A program made the translations under genes and the position numbers. The notes under the pieces were generated by a model. That model was not told the origin of the DNA. It saw only the letters and a list, made by a program, of their open reading frames with translations, and did no database searches. 64,000 bases of DNA, from the NCBI GenBank assembly GCA_024690425.1, contig JAILCT010000265.1, positions 10,494 through 74,493 on the forward strand, written 5' to 3'. Shown in pieces: positions 38,413 to 48,325 of this stretch (its first letter is position 1; each line of letters starts with the position of its first letter). The DNA comes from Lachnospiraceae bacterium. Its GTDB lineage: Bacteria > Bacillota_A > Clostridia > Lachnospirales > Lachnospiraceae.

Positions 38413-39126
38413 ATGGAAATAAAAAACATTGCAGAAGAGCTTAAGAGTAATGCTTATCCCGGCCGCGGAATCATAATCGGACGCAGCAGAGACGGAGGTA
38501 AGGCCGTAACTGCCTACTTTATCATGGGCAGGAGCGTTAATTCAAGGAACAGGGTGTTTGTGGAAGATGGTGAGGGTATAAGGACACAGGCTCACGATCC
38601 CGCTCTCTTAAGTGACCCTTCGCTTATCATTTACGCACCTGTCAGGGTTCTTGGCAATAAGACGATAGTCACCAACGGCGATCAGACTGATACAATATAC
38701 GAAGGAATGGATAAGCAGCTCACCTTCGAACAGTCCTTGAGAAGCCGCGAATTTGAGCCTGACGGTCCCAATTACACACCGCGTATTTCGGGAATAATGC
38801 ATATCGAGAACGGAACATACAATTATGCAATGTCGATCCTTAAGAGCAATAACGGTAATCCGGATGCAGTAAACCGTTATACCTTTGCATATGAGGCTCC
38901 TGTCGCAGGCGAAGGGCATTTCATCCATACATACATGCATGACGGAGATCCCCTTCCCAGCTTTGAAGGAGAGCCCAAGCTTGTCGCAATAGATGGTTCA
39001 ATTGATGACTTTACGAACATGGTCTGGGATAACCTTAATGAAGACAATAAGGTTTCACTGTTTGTAAGGTTTATTGATATAAAGACAGGCGAATATGAAA
39101 CAAGGATAATAAATAAAAACAAGTGA
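38413..39126 (+). CDS. IMP cyclohydrolase (PurO-like fold)
   Basis: Closes FAICAR to IMP, the last step of purine synthesis. The 237 residues start with NAYPGRGIIIGRSRDGGKAV and include SRNRVF and YTPRISGIM, matching the stand-alone IMP cyclohydrolase family. This Ntn-type fold is unrelated to the cyclohydrolase half of PurH. Start: AGAAAGGA (38398-38405) lies 7 bases before ATG 38413; the in-frame ATG at 38392 has none. The AICAR transformylase gene follows 13 bases later, so the two supply the steps done elsewhere by one bifunctional protein. Confidence 0.87.
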   Translation: MEIKNIAEELKSNAYPGRGIIIGRSRDGGKAVTAYFIMGRSVNSRNRVFVEDGEGIRTQAHDPALLSDPSLIIYAPVRVLGNKTIVTNGDQTDTIYEGMDKQLTFEQSLRSREFEPDGPNYTPRISGIMHIENGTYNYAMSILKSNNGNPDAVNRYTFAYEAPVAGEGHFIHTYMHDGDPLPSFEGEPKLVAIDGSIDDFTNMVWDNLNEDNKVSLFVRFIDIKTGEYETRIINKNK

Positions 39127-39139
39127 TAAGGAGAGTGTG

Positions 39140-40318
39140 ATGAAGGAACTTGAACTTAAATATGGCTGCAATCCCAATCAGAAGCCATCCAGGATATATG
39201 TTAATGACGGAAGGGATCTTCCGATAGAAGTATTAAACGGTAAACCCGGCTATATTAATTTCCTTGATGCCTTTAACGGCTGGCAGCTGGTTTCTGAGCT
39301 TAAGAAGGCCACAGGATATCCTGCCGCAACATCCTTCAAGCATGTGTCCCCGGCGGGAGCCGCAATAGGCAAGCCTCTTGATGATACAATGAGGAAGATA
39401 TACTTCGTAGAGGATATAGAAGACCTGTCCCCCATAGCATGTGCTTATGCTAGGGCCAGGGGTGCAGACAGGATGTCTTCTTACGGTGATTTTATCGCCC
39501 TTTCCGATGTATGTGATGTGTCGGCAGCCAGGATAATCAGGAAGGAATTCTCTGACGGCATAATCGCTCCCGGTTATGAGCCCGAAGCCCTTGAGCTCTT
39601 AAAGGAGAAGAAAAAGGGAGCATATGCCATCATTAAGATCGATCCTTCATACAGGCCTCAGCCTGTAGAGCATAAGGATGTGTTTGGTATAACCTTCGAG
39701 CAGGGAAGAAATGAAGTTGAGATCAATGATTCGCTGCTTACGAATATCGTTACAAAGAATAAGGACATCCCAGAGTCAGCCAGGCATGACATGATCATAT
39801 CGCTGATCACCCTTAAGTATACGCAGAGTAATTCAGTATGCTTTGTTAAGGATGGTCAGGCTATTGGAATTGGTGCCGGCCAGCAGTCAAGGGTTCACTG
39901 CGTAAGGCTGGCGGGACAGAAGGCCGATAACTGGCTGCTGCGTCAATGTCCCAAGGTTATGAACCTCCGGTTTGTTGACGGGATCAAGCGTGCAGACAGG
40001 GATAACGCCATAGATAATTACATTGGTGAAGCGTATATGGATGTACTTAAGGAAGGCGCATGGCAGAAGATATTCAAGGTTAAGCCCGACCGTCTCACAG
40101 ACGAAGAGAAGCGGGAGTGGCTTGATCAGATGGATGATGTGGTACTCGGTTCCGATGCTTTCTTCCCGTTCTCAGACAGCATAGAACGCGGCGCCAAGAG
40201 CGGTGTCAAATATGTGGTACAGCCCGGCGGTTCCATAAGAGATCAGGATGTCATCGACTGCTGTGACGAATACGGCATGGCAATGGTATGCAACGGAGTA
40301 AGGCTGTTCCATCATTGA
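39140..40318 (+). CDS. Phosphoribosylaminoimidazolecarboxamide (AICAR) formyltransferase, stand-alone
   Basis: Formylates AICAR to FAICAR. The 392 residues correspond to the C-terminal transformylase part of PurH, with KYGCNPNQKPSRIY, the catalytic Lys-His in SFKHVSPAGAA, IGIGAGQQSRVHCVRLAG and the C-terminal VQPGGSIRDQDVI. It has no cyclohydrolase domain; the preceding gene supplies that activity. AAGGAGAG points to ATG 39140 rather than GTG 39137. Confidence 0.93.
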   Translation: MKELELKYGCNPNQKPSRIYVNDGRDLPIEVLNGKPGYINFLDAFNGWQLVSELKKATGYPAATSFKHVSPAGAAIGKPLDDTMRKIYFVEDIEDLSPIACAYARARGADRMSSYGDFIALSDVCDVSAARIIRKEFSDGIIAPGYEPEALELLKEKKKGAYAIIKIDPSYRPQPVEHKDVFGITFEQGRNEVEINDSLLTNIVTKNKDIPESARHDMIISLITLKYTQSNSVCFVKDGQAIGIGAGQQSRVHCVRLAGQKADNWLLRQCPKVMNLRFVDGIKRADRDNAIDNYIGEAYMDVLKEGAWQKIFKVKPDRLTDEEKREWLDQMDDVVLGSDAFFPFSDSIERGAKSGVKYVVQPGGSIRDQDVIDCCDEYGMAMVCNGVRLFHH

Positions 40319-40344
40319 TTTATATCTGTACGGAGAGTCATTAA

Positions 40345-42195
40345 ATGGCGAACATGGATCAGATTGTTGTAGTATCGATACTTTTTACGGTTCTTCTTTC
40401 CGCCATATCGATAACTATCAATCATAAGAAAAAAAGCACAAATGATGAGGGACTTCAGCGGTTCCTCATGTTTGCTTATGCCTATATCGCAGGCCTTGTC
40501 AGCTATATAATGGTGTACCTTTTGCTTGGGTCGGAATCTGTGGTCAGATATATGCTGCTTCTGGTCATATGGTGCTGTTATTGTGCTATGCTTGCAGCCA
40601 TGATCATGCAGTGCATATTTATTTTTGATTATAACAGGGTCTGGATCAAGAATGTAACTTCGGCACTGTGTTATTACAGCCTTTTGTCGGTTCTTGTCGA
40701 GCTGTTCTTTAATAAGTTCAGGTTTGACTATAATTCATCAGGGATCCTGTTTTCGCCGGGAGTCTTTTCCGAGGGATTCTACTACGGATTCCCCATATTC
40801 ATTTATTACGCATGTATAATTTTCCTGCTTTATAACTATTGGAAGACCCATGTGAAGATACGTGAGAGATATCTTATTAAGCTTGCCGTATATGCTGTCG
40901 TACCTGCTCTTATCGGGCTGGTTGTCGAGAGTATATGCCAGGTTGTCTACGACTTAAGATATCCTGTATTTTTCATATTGATGATAGTTCCGTTCAAGCT
41001 GTTCTCGGATATCAATATAAAGAACAGAAGCTTCAAGTTATATTTTTCCGATTTCGAAGGCCTTCTTAAGGCGGACAATACAGATGCTGTATTTATATGC
41101 AACGATGAGCAGGAAGTCCTGTATCAGAACAGGGCTGCTGAGGTCAATTCAAGGCTTTACAGCGATTCATTTGAAGGACGTAAGTTATCCGAGATCTTTA
41201 TTATCGACAGGGATATAATGCGTGCCTTAAATTCCAAGGATGCAAAGAACGGGCTGATGGTTCCTGCTATCTATCCCATAACAGGTAATCATCTGGTTAT
41301 GAGTGTTGAATTTATTTATGACTGCTGTGATGAGATCCTGTGCTATATCATAACTATTCCCAATTATCTTGTCGCAGTGGATGAGAAGACATTCGAAGAA
41401 GCAGGCACTGATGAAGAGGCTCCGATTCAGGCAACTGTCAAAACGGCTGCTTTACCGGATAAACCCGATAATCCTCACGCTGTTCATGATAAATCATCGG
41501 TGGATCCCAATGCCAATGTCCTTATCGTCGATGATAATCTGGATAATCTTGATAAATACGAGGCTCTTCTTAAGCCTTATGAAGTGACCGTAACAAAGGC
41601 AATAGGCGGAAGGAATGCAATCGAGAAGCTGCTCGATCCCTGTTATGATGCCATATTTATCGCATATACCATGAGCAAGCTCAACGGTATAGAAACAGCC
41701 AAGAGGATCCGGAGTATGGGAGCAGAGTATTACACGGACGTGCCTGTTATCTTTATATTGGATGAACCCGTTGCCCTTGTATATAAGGACCTTCTGTCAG
41801 TCAGCTTTAATGACTACATAGAATCACCTATTTCAATAAGCAAGCTTAATGTCATAATGGGAAGATGGCTGTGGCGGCGCTATGCCGTAACAGATAAGTT
41901 CAATGTGAATATAGGAAGCAGCCGCAATGTAAGATATATTGCGGAAATGAGCGAGCTTTTTGACGACTGCCTGGCCTTTAACACATCAGGCAAATGGGAA
42001 TACATGGGCTATACTCTCAAGGGAATAAAGCGCCTGTGCAGCAAGCTCGATGATAAGAAGCTCACCGATGCATGTGATAATATGGTTGATGCCTATATAA
42101 GAGGTCAATCCGATCAGATAAATTCATTTCTTGAAGAATTCAGCCAGGAGATCGAACGCGTTAAGACAGGCATTGGCCGTGGATTGATATATTGA
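40345..42195 (+). CDS. Membrane hybrid signalling protein with degenerate receiver and Hpt domains
   Basis: A 616-residue protein. The N-terminal part has about seven membrane segments (1-225) like the histidine-kinase 7TM sensor; a PAS-like region follows (about 240-345); there is no histidine kinase core. The receiver domain (about 390-510) keeps VLIVDDN, but the phospho-acceptor Asp is Ala440 (in DAIFIAYTM) and the conserved Lys is Ser494 (in IESPI). The C-terminal Hpt-like domain reads YTLKG, with Tyr556 where the phosphorylated His should be. It therefore looks unable to pass phosphate and may act as a scaffold or inhibitor. It converges on the activase with only 2 bases between. Confidence 0.8.
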   Translation: MANMDQIVVVSILFTVLLSAISITINHKKKSTNDEGLQRFLMFAYAYIAGLVSYIMVYLLLGSESVVRYMLLLVIWCCYCAMLAAMIMQCIFIFDYNRVWIKNVTSALCYYSLLSVLVELFFNKFRFDYNSSGILFSPGVFSEGFYYGFPIFIYYACIIFLLYNYWKTHVKIRERYLIKLAVYAVVPALIGLVVESICQVVYDLRYPVFFILMIVPFKLFSDINIKNRSFKLYFSDFEGLLKADNTDAVFICNDEQEVLYQNRAAEVNSRLYSDSFEGRKLSEIFIIDRDIMRALNSKDAKNGLMVPAIYPITGNHLVMSVEFIYDCCDEILCYIITIPNYLVAVDEKTFEEAGTDEEAPIQATVKTAALPDKPDNPHAVHDKSSVDPNANVLIVDDNLDNLDKYEALLKPYEVTVTKAIGGRNAIEKLLDPCYDAIFIAYTMSKLNGIETAKRIRSMGAEYYTDVPVIFILDEPVALVYKDLLSVSFNDYIESPISISKLNVIMGRWLWRRYAVTDKFNVNIGSSRNVRYIAEMSELFDDCLAFNTSGKWEYMGYTLKGIKRLCSKLDDKKLTDACDNMVDAYIRGQSDQINSFLEEFSQEIERVKTGIGRGLIY

Positions 42196-42197
42196 TA

Positions 42198-45100
42198 TCA
42201 ATTTAGCTTTTTAAATGCGGTAGAGAGCATCAGCTTGATACGGTTAAGCTGGTTGACCTCACTGGCTCCCGGATCATAATCGATCGCAACAATATTGGAA
42301 TCGGGATAATGACGCCGAAGCTCCTTTATTACACCCTTACCTACAACGTGGTTGGGAAGGCATCCAAAGGGCTGTGTACATACGATATTGTTAACTCCGG
42401 AATGGATCAGCTCAACCATTTCTCCTGTAAGGAACCATCCCTCACCTGTCTGGTTGCCTATCGATACAATATCCTTGGCATAATCAACAAGCTTATATAT
42501 GCTCACGGGGGGAGTAAAGTGTTTGCTTTCCTTAAGCGCCTTTATTGCAGCACCTCTTAATATATCCACTCCTTTTATCGCAAGGCTTGAGAGGAATGCT
42601 GTTTTCCTTGATTTACCCAGATGCTCAGCCTTATATACCTGGTTGTAGAAGCAGTACTGCATAAAATCAAGAAGGTCTGGAACAACGGCTTCGGCTCCTT
42701 CACTTTCTATCAGGTTGACCAGATCATTATTGGCGGTGGGAGAGAACTTGACAAGGATTTCGCCCACAATTCCCACTCGTGGCTTCTTCATATCTTCATC
42801 TATGGGAACAGCGTCAAAATCAGCAACTATATCCCTGCACATCTGATTAAACACTTTAATGCTCTGGTGATCCGATGATACAAATTCTCGGCAGCGTCCG
42901 ACCCACTTTTCATGGACTTCATCAGCAGTACCGGGTGTTATTTCATAAGGACGCATCCTGTATAAACATCTCATGAAGAGATCACCGAAAATCGCAGCAT
43001 AAGCAAGACGCTGCCCAAGCTTTAAGTTTATCTTGAATCCGGGATTGCTTTCGATCTTACCGATATTCAGTGATATTACAGGAATGTGCTCATAACCGGC
43101 ATTTTTCAATGCTCTTCTTATAAAGGCAATATAATTGGTAGCTCGGCAGCCGCCTCCCGTCTGGCTCATTATGACGGCAAGCCTGTCAGTATCATATTTC
43201 CCTGAAAGTATTGCATCCATCAGCTGTCCGACAACGATAAGTGAAGGATAGCACGCGTCATTATTAACATACTTAAGGCCCACATCAACGGCGGCCTTGT
43301 TGGAATTATCAGGAACGATAAGGTTATAACCGCATGAATTAAATGCCTGCTCCATAACATCAAAATGGATCGGCGACATGTTCGGGCAGAGGATCGTGTA
43401 ATTCTTTGCCATTTCCTCCGTAAAAATAACACGGTTGTAAGCGGAAGATCTTATCTCACGTTTTTCTTTATGTTTTTTCTTTAACTTGATCGCGCTCAAT
43501 AACGAACGTATTCTTATCCTGGCCGCACCCAGATTATTAACTTCATCTATCTTAAGACATGTGTATATCTTGCCCGAAGCGGACAATATATCATTAACCT
43601 GATCTGTTGTAACTGCATCCAGACCGCATCCAAATGAATTAAGCTGGACAAGGTCTATATCATCCCTGGTCTTTACGTAGTTGGCCGCAGCATAAAGCCT
43701 TGAGTGATACATCCACTGGTCGGAAACGATCAGGGGCCTTTCACATGGATTGAGGTGTGAGATCGAGTCCTCGGTAAGGACAGCCATTCCATAGGAATTG
43801 ATCATCTCCGGAATGCCATGATTTATCTCGGGATCGATATGGTACGGGCGCCCTGCGAGAACTATTCCGTGTCTGTTATTTTCCTCAAGGTATTTAAGGG
43901 TTTCCTCACCCTTTCTCTTGATATCTTCCCTTACTCTTGCCATTTCATCCCATCCGGCCTTGGCGGCAGCATATACCTCATCTGAAGGGATATCTGGAAA
44001 GGCAGCTATAAGTTCAGTGGATGCGATCTTTAAGCTCTCAAAGCTTAAGAAGGGGTTATGGAAACGGACTTCCTTCTTTATTATCTCATCCATATTGTTG
44101 CGGATGTTCTCACTGTAAGAAGTAACTATCGGACAGTTGTAATGGTTTGTTGCCCCTTCCTGCTCTTTACGCTCATAGAAGAGGGCAGGATAGAAGATAT
44201 AATCGATCCCCTGCTTTATAAGCCACTCGACATGACCATGTGCAAGCTTTGCCGGATAGCATTCCGATTCCGAAGGTATTGATTCAATACCCAGTTCATA
44301 GATCTTGTGGGAAGATCTGGGAGAGAGTATTACCCTGAATTTAAGCTTTGTAAAGAAGGTAAACCAGAAAGGATAATTCTCATACATATTTAGTACACGG
44401 GGAATACCGACGATCCCGCGCTCAGCTTCAGTTATTTCGAGCGGTTCATAACCGAAAACCTTCTTTTCCTTATATTCAAACAGGTTGGGAAGGTTGTTTT
44501 CATTTTTCTGTTTACCGAGACCTCTTTCACAGCGGTTGCCTGATATATACTGACGACCGCCTGAAAACTTATTGATCGTAAGCCTGCAGTTATTTGTGCA
44601 TCCCTTACACTTGGCCATTGAAGTTGAGAATTTAAGAGAATTGATCTGATCGATCGTAAGCATGGTGGTGGACTTTACATCCTCGTAACGTTCCCTTGCT
44701 ATAAGAGCTGCTCCGAAGGCACCCATGATGCCGGCTATATCGGGACGTATGGCCTCACCGCCTGAAATCTTTTCAAAGCTTCGAAGTACCGCATCATTGT
44801 AGAAGGTTCCTCCCTGTACAACGATCTTCTTACCCAGAGAAGCCGCATCGGAAACCTTGATAACCTTAAACAGTGCATTCTTGATAACAGAATAAGCAAG
44901 GCCTGCCGAAATATCATCAACACCGGCGCCTTCCTTCTGTGCCTGTTTCACCTTGGAATTCATGAATACTGTGCATCTTGTTCCAAGATCTATGGGGTGC
45001 TTTGCAAACAAAGCTGCTTTTGCAAAATCAGTGACCGAGTAGTTGAGTGATTTTGCAAAGGTCTCTATAAAGGATCCACAGCCTGAAGAACATGCTTCGT

Positions 45101-46442
45101 TTAAGAGCACCGAGTCAACGTTTTTGTTCTTTATCTTGATGCACTTCATGTCCTGGCCGCCTATGTCAAGTATGCAGTCAACTTCAGGCTCAAAGAAGGC
45201 TGCGGCATAGTAATGGGCAACCGTCTCAACTTCACCGTCATCAAGCATGAGCGCTGCCTTTATCAGCGCCTCACCATAGCCGGTAGAACAGGAGTGTACA
45301 ATTTTAACTCCCTTGGGAAGAAGGGAGTAGATCTCCTTGATCGCATGGATCGTTGTCGCGAGGGGATTACCGTTATTATTGCTGTAGAATGAATAAAGCA
45401 GAGAACCATCTTCGGCAACAAGGGCTGCCTTGGTCGTTGTGGAACCGGCATCAATACCGAGGAAACAGTTACCCTTATAGGTATCAAGGTCTGCAGTTTC
45501 CACGCAATGAGCGTTATGTCTCTCTTCAAAGGCTTCATATTCGGCCTTGCTGGCAAAGAGGGGTTCCATCCTGGCGACCTCGAATTCCATATGGATCTCG
45601 GAATTCAGCTTATTGTCAAGATCGCTTAAGAGGATCGTATTATCTTCCTTATAATTAAGAGCGGATCCGATAGCCGCAAAAAGATGTGAATTATCCGGAG
45701 CTATTGTATGTTCCTCATCAAGCTTGAGAGTCCTTACAAATGCCGCCTTAAGTTCCGAAAGAAAATGCAGAGGACCACCGAGGAAGGCTACATGGCCGCG
45801 TATAGGCTTACCACAGGCAAGACCTGATATGGTCTGGTTTACAACAGCCTGAAAAATGGAAGCTGAAAGGTCTTCTCTTGTTGCTCCTTCATTTATAAGA
45901 GGCTGGATGTCTGATTTTGCAAAAACTCCGCAGCGGGCAGCTATGGTATATAAAGACTTATATCCCTTGGCATATTCGTTAAGACCTGTGGCATCCGTCT
46001 GCAGAAGAGAAGCCATCTGGTCTATAAAAGATCCGGTTCCGCCCGCACAGATACCGTTCATTCTCTGTTCAACATTGCCGCCTTCGAAATATATGATCTT
46101 GGCATCTTCGCCGCCAAGCTCTATGGCAACATCAACCTTTTGTGAATGATCCTTAAGAGCAGTGGAAACAGCAATTACTTCCTGAACGAAAGGGATCTGA
46201 AGATGATTGGCCAGGGTCAGTCCGCCTGAACCCGTTATCATGGGATGGACCGTCAGGTTCCCAAGCTTCTTATATGCGTCACCGATCAGGTCCTTAAGTG
46301 TTTCACGGATATTGGCGAAATGCCTTCTGTAATCCGAAAAGAGGATGTTATGATCACCGTCAAGGACCGCAATCTTGACCGTTGTGGAACCTATGTCGAT
46401 ACCGAGTGTATATAAAGCTGTATTCTCTGCGCCGTTGCTCAT
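42198..46442 (-). CDS. Acyl-CoA dehydratase activase fusion protein (2-hydroxyglutaryl-CoA dehydratase family)
   Basis: A 1414-residue fusion. Two ASKHA ATPase activase domains lie at about 10-265 and 325-590. Each has the phosphate loop ([20 protein letters not shown]) and two cysteines 39 residues apart (Cys132/Cys171; Cys451/Cys490), the arrangement that bridges a [4Fe-4S] cluster in HgdC-type dimers. A Cys-rich linker ([10 protein letters not shown]), a DUF2229-like region (about 680-1000) and an HgdB-like dehydratase-type C-terminal part follow. Two activase domains in one chain could act as an internal dimer. The substrate is unknown. AAAGG upstream of ATG supports the start. Confidence 0.9.
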   Translation of the reverse strand: MSNGAENTALYTLGIDIGSTTVKIAVLDGDHNILFSDYRRHFANIRETLKDLIGDAYKKLGNLTVHPMITGSGGLTLANHLQIPFVQEVIAVSTALKDHSQKVDVAIELGGEDAKIIYFEGGNVEQRMNGICAGGTGSFIDQMASLLQTDATGLNEYAKGYKSLYTIAARCGVFAKSDIQPLINEGATREDLSASIFQAVVNQTISGLACGKPIRGHVAFLGGPLHFLSELKAAFVRTLKLDEEHTIAPDNSHLFAAIGSALNYKEDNTILLSDLDNKLNSEIHMEFEVARMEPLFASKAEYEAFEERHNAHCVETADLDTYKGNCFLGIDAGSTTTKAALVAEDGSLLYSFYSNNNGNPLATTIHAIKEIYSLLPKGVKIVHSCSTGYGEALIKAALMLDDGEVETVAHYYAAAFFEPEVDCILDIGGQDMKCIKIKNKNVDSVLLNEACSSGCGSFIETFAKSLNYSVTDFAKAALFAKHPIDLGTRCTVFMNSKVKQAQKEGAGVDDISAGLAYSVIKNALFKVIKVSDAASLGKKIVVQGGTFYNDAVLRSFEKISGGEAIRPDIAGIMGAFGAALIARERYEDVKSTTMLTIDQINSLKFSTSMAKCKGCTNNCRLTINKFSGGRQYISGNRCERGLGKQKNENNLPNLFEYKEKKVFGYEPLEITEAERGIVGIPRVLNMYENYPFWFTFFTKLKFRVILSPRSSHKIYELGIESIPSESECYPAKLAHGHVEWLIKQGIDYIFYPALFYERKEQEGATNHYNCPIVTSYSENIRNNMDEIIKKEVRFHNPFLSFESLKIASTELIAAFPDIPSDEVYAAAKAGWDEMARVREDIKRKGEETLKYLEENNRHGIVLAGRPYHIDPEINHGIPEMINSYGMAVLTEDSISHLNPCERPLIVSDQWMYHSRLYAAANYVKTRDDIDLVQLNSFGCGLDAVTTDQVNDILSASGKIYTCLKIDEVNNLGAARIRIRSLLSAIKLKKKHKEKREIRSSAYNRVIFTEEMAKNYTILCPNMSPIHFDVMEQAFNSCGYNLIVPDNSNKAAVDVGLKYVNNDACYPSLIVVGQLMDAILSGKYDTDRLAVIMSQTGGGCRATNYIAFIRRALKNAGYEHIPVISLNIGKIESNPGFKINLKLGQRLAYAAIFGDLFMRCLYRMRPYEITPGTADEVHEKWVGRCREFVSSDHQSIKVFNQMCRDIVADFDAVPIDEDMKKPRVGIVGEILVKFSPTANNDLVNLIESEGAEAVVPDLLDFMQYCFYNQVYKAEHLGKSRKTAFLSSLAIKGVDILRGAAIKALKESKHFTPPVSIYKLVDYAKDIVSIGNQTGEGWFLTGEMVELIHSGVNNIVCTQPFGCLPNHVVGKGVIKELRRHYPDSNIVAIDYDPGASEVNQLNRIKLMLSTAFKKLN

Positions 46443-46481
46443 CTGAGTTGCCTTTCATTTATTCGTTTGCATACTTTGTGA

Positions 46482-46510
46482 ATTTTACAACAAATTCACA
46501 TAAACTTCAA
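46482..46510 (-). promoter_or_regulatory. Promoter of the activase gene
   Basis: Reading the minus strand: TTGAAG (46510-46505), a 17-base spacer, and TAAAAT (46487-46482), ending 39 bases before the activase ATG. Confidence 0.6.
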
Positions 46511-46578
46511 GATATGGTATGTTTACAATTATTTCTGTAAATGTTAAACTTAAAAGAATTATAAAAAGAGGTGGAGCT

Positions 46579-47457
46579 ATGAACAATTTGCTTAATAAAA
46601 TGGAGCGTAAGTTCGGGAGATATGCTATTCCCAATCTTGCCAAATACATAATATACGGATATGTGATCGGATATGTCCTGTCCTTAATGGACAGGTTCGG
46701 GAACGGAGGGAACAGTGGTCTTATAAGCTATATTTCTCTCAATCCGTACCAGATTCTGCACGGACAGATATGGAGGCTTATCACATGGATAATAGTACCT
46801 CCGTCATCGCTCGGCATATTTACGATAATAATGCTTCTTTTGTATTATTCTCTCGGAACAAGTCTCGAGAGAACATGGGGCACTTTCCGGTTCAATGTTT
46901 ATATCTTTGGCGGAATGCTCTTTACAGTCATAGGAGCTTTTTTACTGTTTGCATTATACAATATCGCCGGATATACCGAACATTACAGCGCCGAAGCACT
47001 CGGCGGCTTCATAGCACTCTATTTTTCAACCTACTATATCAATCTTTCCATATTTCTTGCTTTTGCGGCAGAGTATCCCGATATGCAGCTCATGCTGTAT
47101 TTCCTTATACCAGTCAAGATCAAGTGGCTGGCCATCCTTGATATTGTTCTCCTTGCCGTTGAATTCTTTACAGGAACCTGGGAGACAAAGGTAGTCATTA
47201 TAGCCTCGCTTCTGAATTTTACGATATTTTTCTTCGGGACAAGGAACTACAGGCGGGTATCACCGGCAGAGATAAGAAGGCGACAGACCTTCAAGCATGA
47301 GGTCAGAACATCCACCGGTGTTACAAAGCACAAGTGCGCGATATGCGGAAGGACCGAGAATGACGGTGACAACCTGGAATTCAGGTTCTGCAGCAAGTGC
47401 AACGGTAATTACGAATACTGCCAGGACCATCTGTTCACACATGAACATATAAAATAA
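46579..47457 (+). CDS. Rhomboid-like membrane protein with C-terminal zinc finger, probably not a protease
   Basis: A 292-residue membrane protein with about six membrane segments (20-225) in a rhomboid/derlin-like pattern (LNPYQILHGQIWRLITWI, then LGTSLERTWGTFRFNVYI). The position of the GxSG active serine reads EALGG, so the catalytic serine seems missing. The C-terminal tail (about 255-292) has Cys pairs (CAICGR, CSKCN) plus Cys and His (YCQDHLFTHEH), a probable zinc finger. AGGTGGAG before ATG 46579 decides the start; an earlier in-frame ATG lacks a site. Function unknown; derlin-like proteins bind membrane clients. Confidence 0.8.
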   Translation: MNNLLNKMERKFGRYAIPNLAKYIIYGYVIGYVLSLMDRFGNGGNSGLISYISLNPYQILHGQIWRLITWIIVPPSSLGIFTIIMLLLYYSLGTSLERTWGTFRFNVYIFGGMLFTVIGAFLLFALYNIAGYTEHYSAEALGGFIALYFSTYYINLSIFLAFAAEYPDMQLMLYFLIPVKIKWLAILDIVLLAVEFFTGTWETKVVIIASLLNFTIFFFGTRNYRRVSPAEIRRRQTFKHEVRTSTGVTKHKCAICGRTENDGDNLEFRFCSKCNGNYEYCQDHLFTHEHIK

Positions 47458-47480
47458 GGATCATAAGGGGAACCATCGAA

Positions 47481-48269
47481 GTGGACGAACAGCAATTCAA
47501 AAAACTTATCATAAAGGTGCGAGCCCTTGCCAAGAGTCAGAATGAGACGATATCGAAAGAGCAGGTACATAACCAGTTTCTGCCTCTCAACATGGAAGAG
47601 GGGCAGTTTCTTCTTGTCTATAAATATCTGACTGAGGAAAAAGTCACTCTGTTTGACACGGAGGAAGAAAGGCTTAAGGCGATATCCGAAACAGAAGGCA
47701 AAATTGAAAAGGATAGTATTAAGGTAAATGAGGATGACTCCGAATATCTTAAGATGTACATAGATGAACTTAACGGTATGGATCATGTTGACGCCGATAC
47801 ACGCAGAAAGCTTATCGAAGGAGTCCTTAAGGAAAAAGATACCGCCGCAAGTGTTCTGCCCAATCTCTATCTAAAAGAGGTTATAGATATTGCAAGGCTA
47901 TATTCAGGACAGGGCGTTGCCCTTGAAGACCTTATCGGTGAAGGTAATATAGGTATCCTCATGGGGATCAAAATGCTTGATCTATGTGAGAGCGCTGAAG
48001 AGGTGGATGAGTTCATAACAAGGACGATAATGGATTCAATGGAGTCCCTTATCATGGACAGTTTTTCATCAGGTGATTTTGATCTTAAGGTTCTTGACCG
48101 TGTCAATGCATTAAACGATAAGGCACGTGAGCTTGCAGAGGACCTGGAACGTCTGGTAACGGTACAGGAACTGGCAAAAGAACTCGAAATGGAAGAAGAG
48201 TATATAGAAGAGACGATCAGGCTTTCAGGAAATGCAATATCATATATAGAGGGATGTAAAAATATTTAA
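47481..48269 (+). CDS. Sigma-70-like protein lacking promoter-recognition regions
   Basis: A 262-residue protein with a GTG start; AAGGGGA is 9 bases upstream. It aligns by eye with primary sigma factors: region 1.1 (about 5-60), 1.2 (84-112, EYLKMYIDELNG), 2.1-2.2 (126-165, LIGEGNIGIL, the core-polymerase contact) and region 3-like (205-258, TVQELAKELEMEEEYIEETI). The 2.3-2.4 part that melts and reads the -10 box has lost its aromatic and basic residues, and region 4 is absent. It may bind RNA polymerase without recognising promoters. It lies 23 bases after the rhomboid-like gene. Confidence 0.7.
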   Translation: MDEQQFKKLIIKVRALAKSQNETISKEQVHNQFLPLNMEEGQFLLVYKYLTEEKVTLFDTEEERLKAISETEGKIEKDSIKVNEDDSEYLKMYIDELNGMDHVDADTRRKLIEGVLKEKDTAASVLPNLYLKEVIDIARLYSGQGVALEDLIGEGNIGILMGIKMLDLCESAEEVDEFITRTIMDSMESLIMDSFSSGDFDLKVLDRVNALNDKARELAEDLERLVTVQELAKELEMEEEYIEETIRLSGNAISYIEGCKNI

Positions 48270-48274
48270 AATAT

Positions 48275-48307
48275 CCATAAATCCGTTAAGGATTAAACGT
48301 ATCATAT
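48275..48307 (+). promoter_or_regulatory. Putative ECF-sigma promoter, copy 3 (M16C protease operon)
   Basis: CCATAA (48275-48280), 17 bases, CGTATC (48298-48303), then ATAT. It lies between the sigma-like gene and the M16C protease, 22 bases before the latter's ATG. The elements match the copies at 24773 and 26361. Confidence 0.7.
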
Positions 48308-48325
48308 ACAGAAGAGAGGTTTTAT

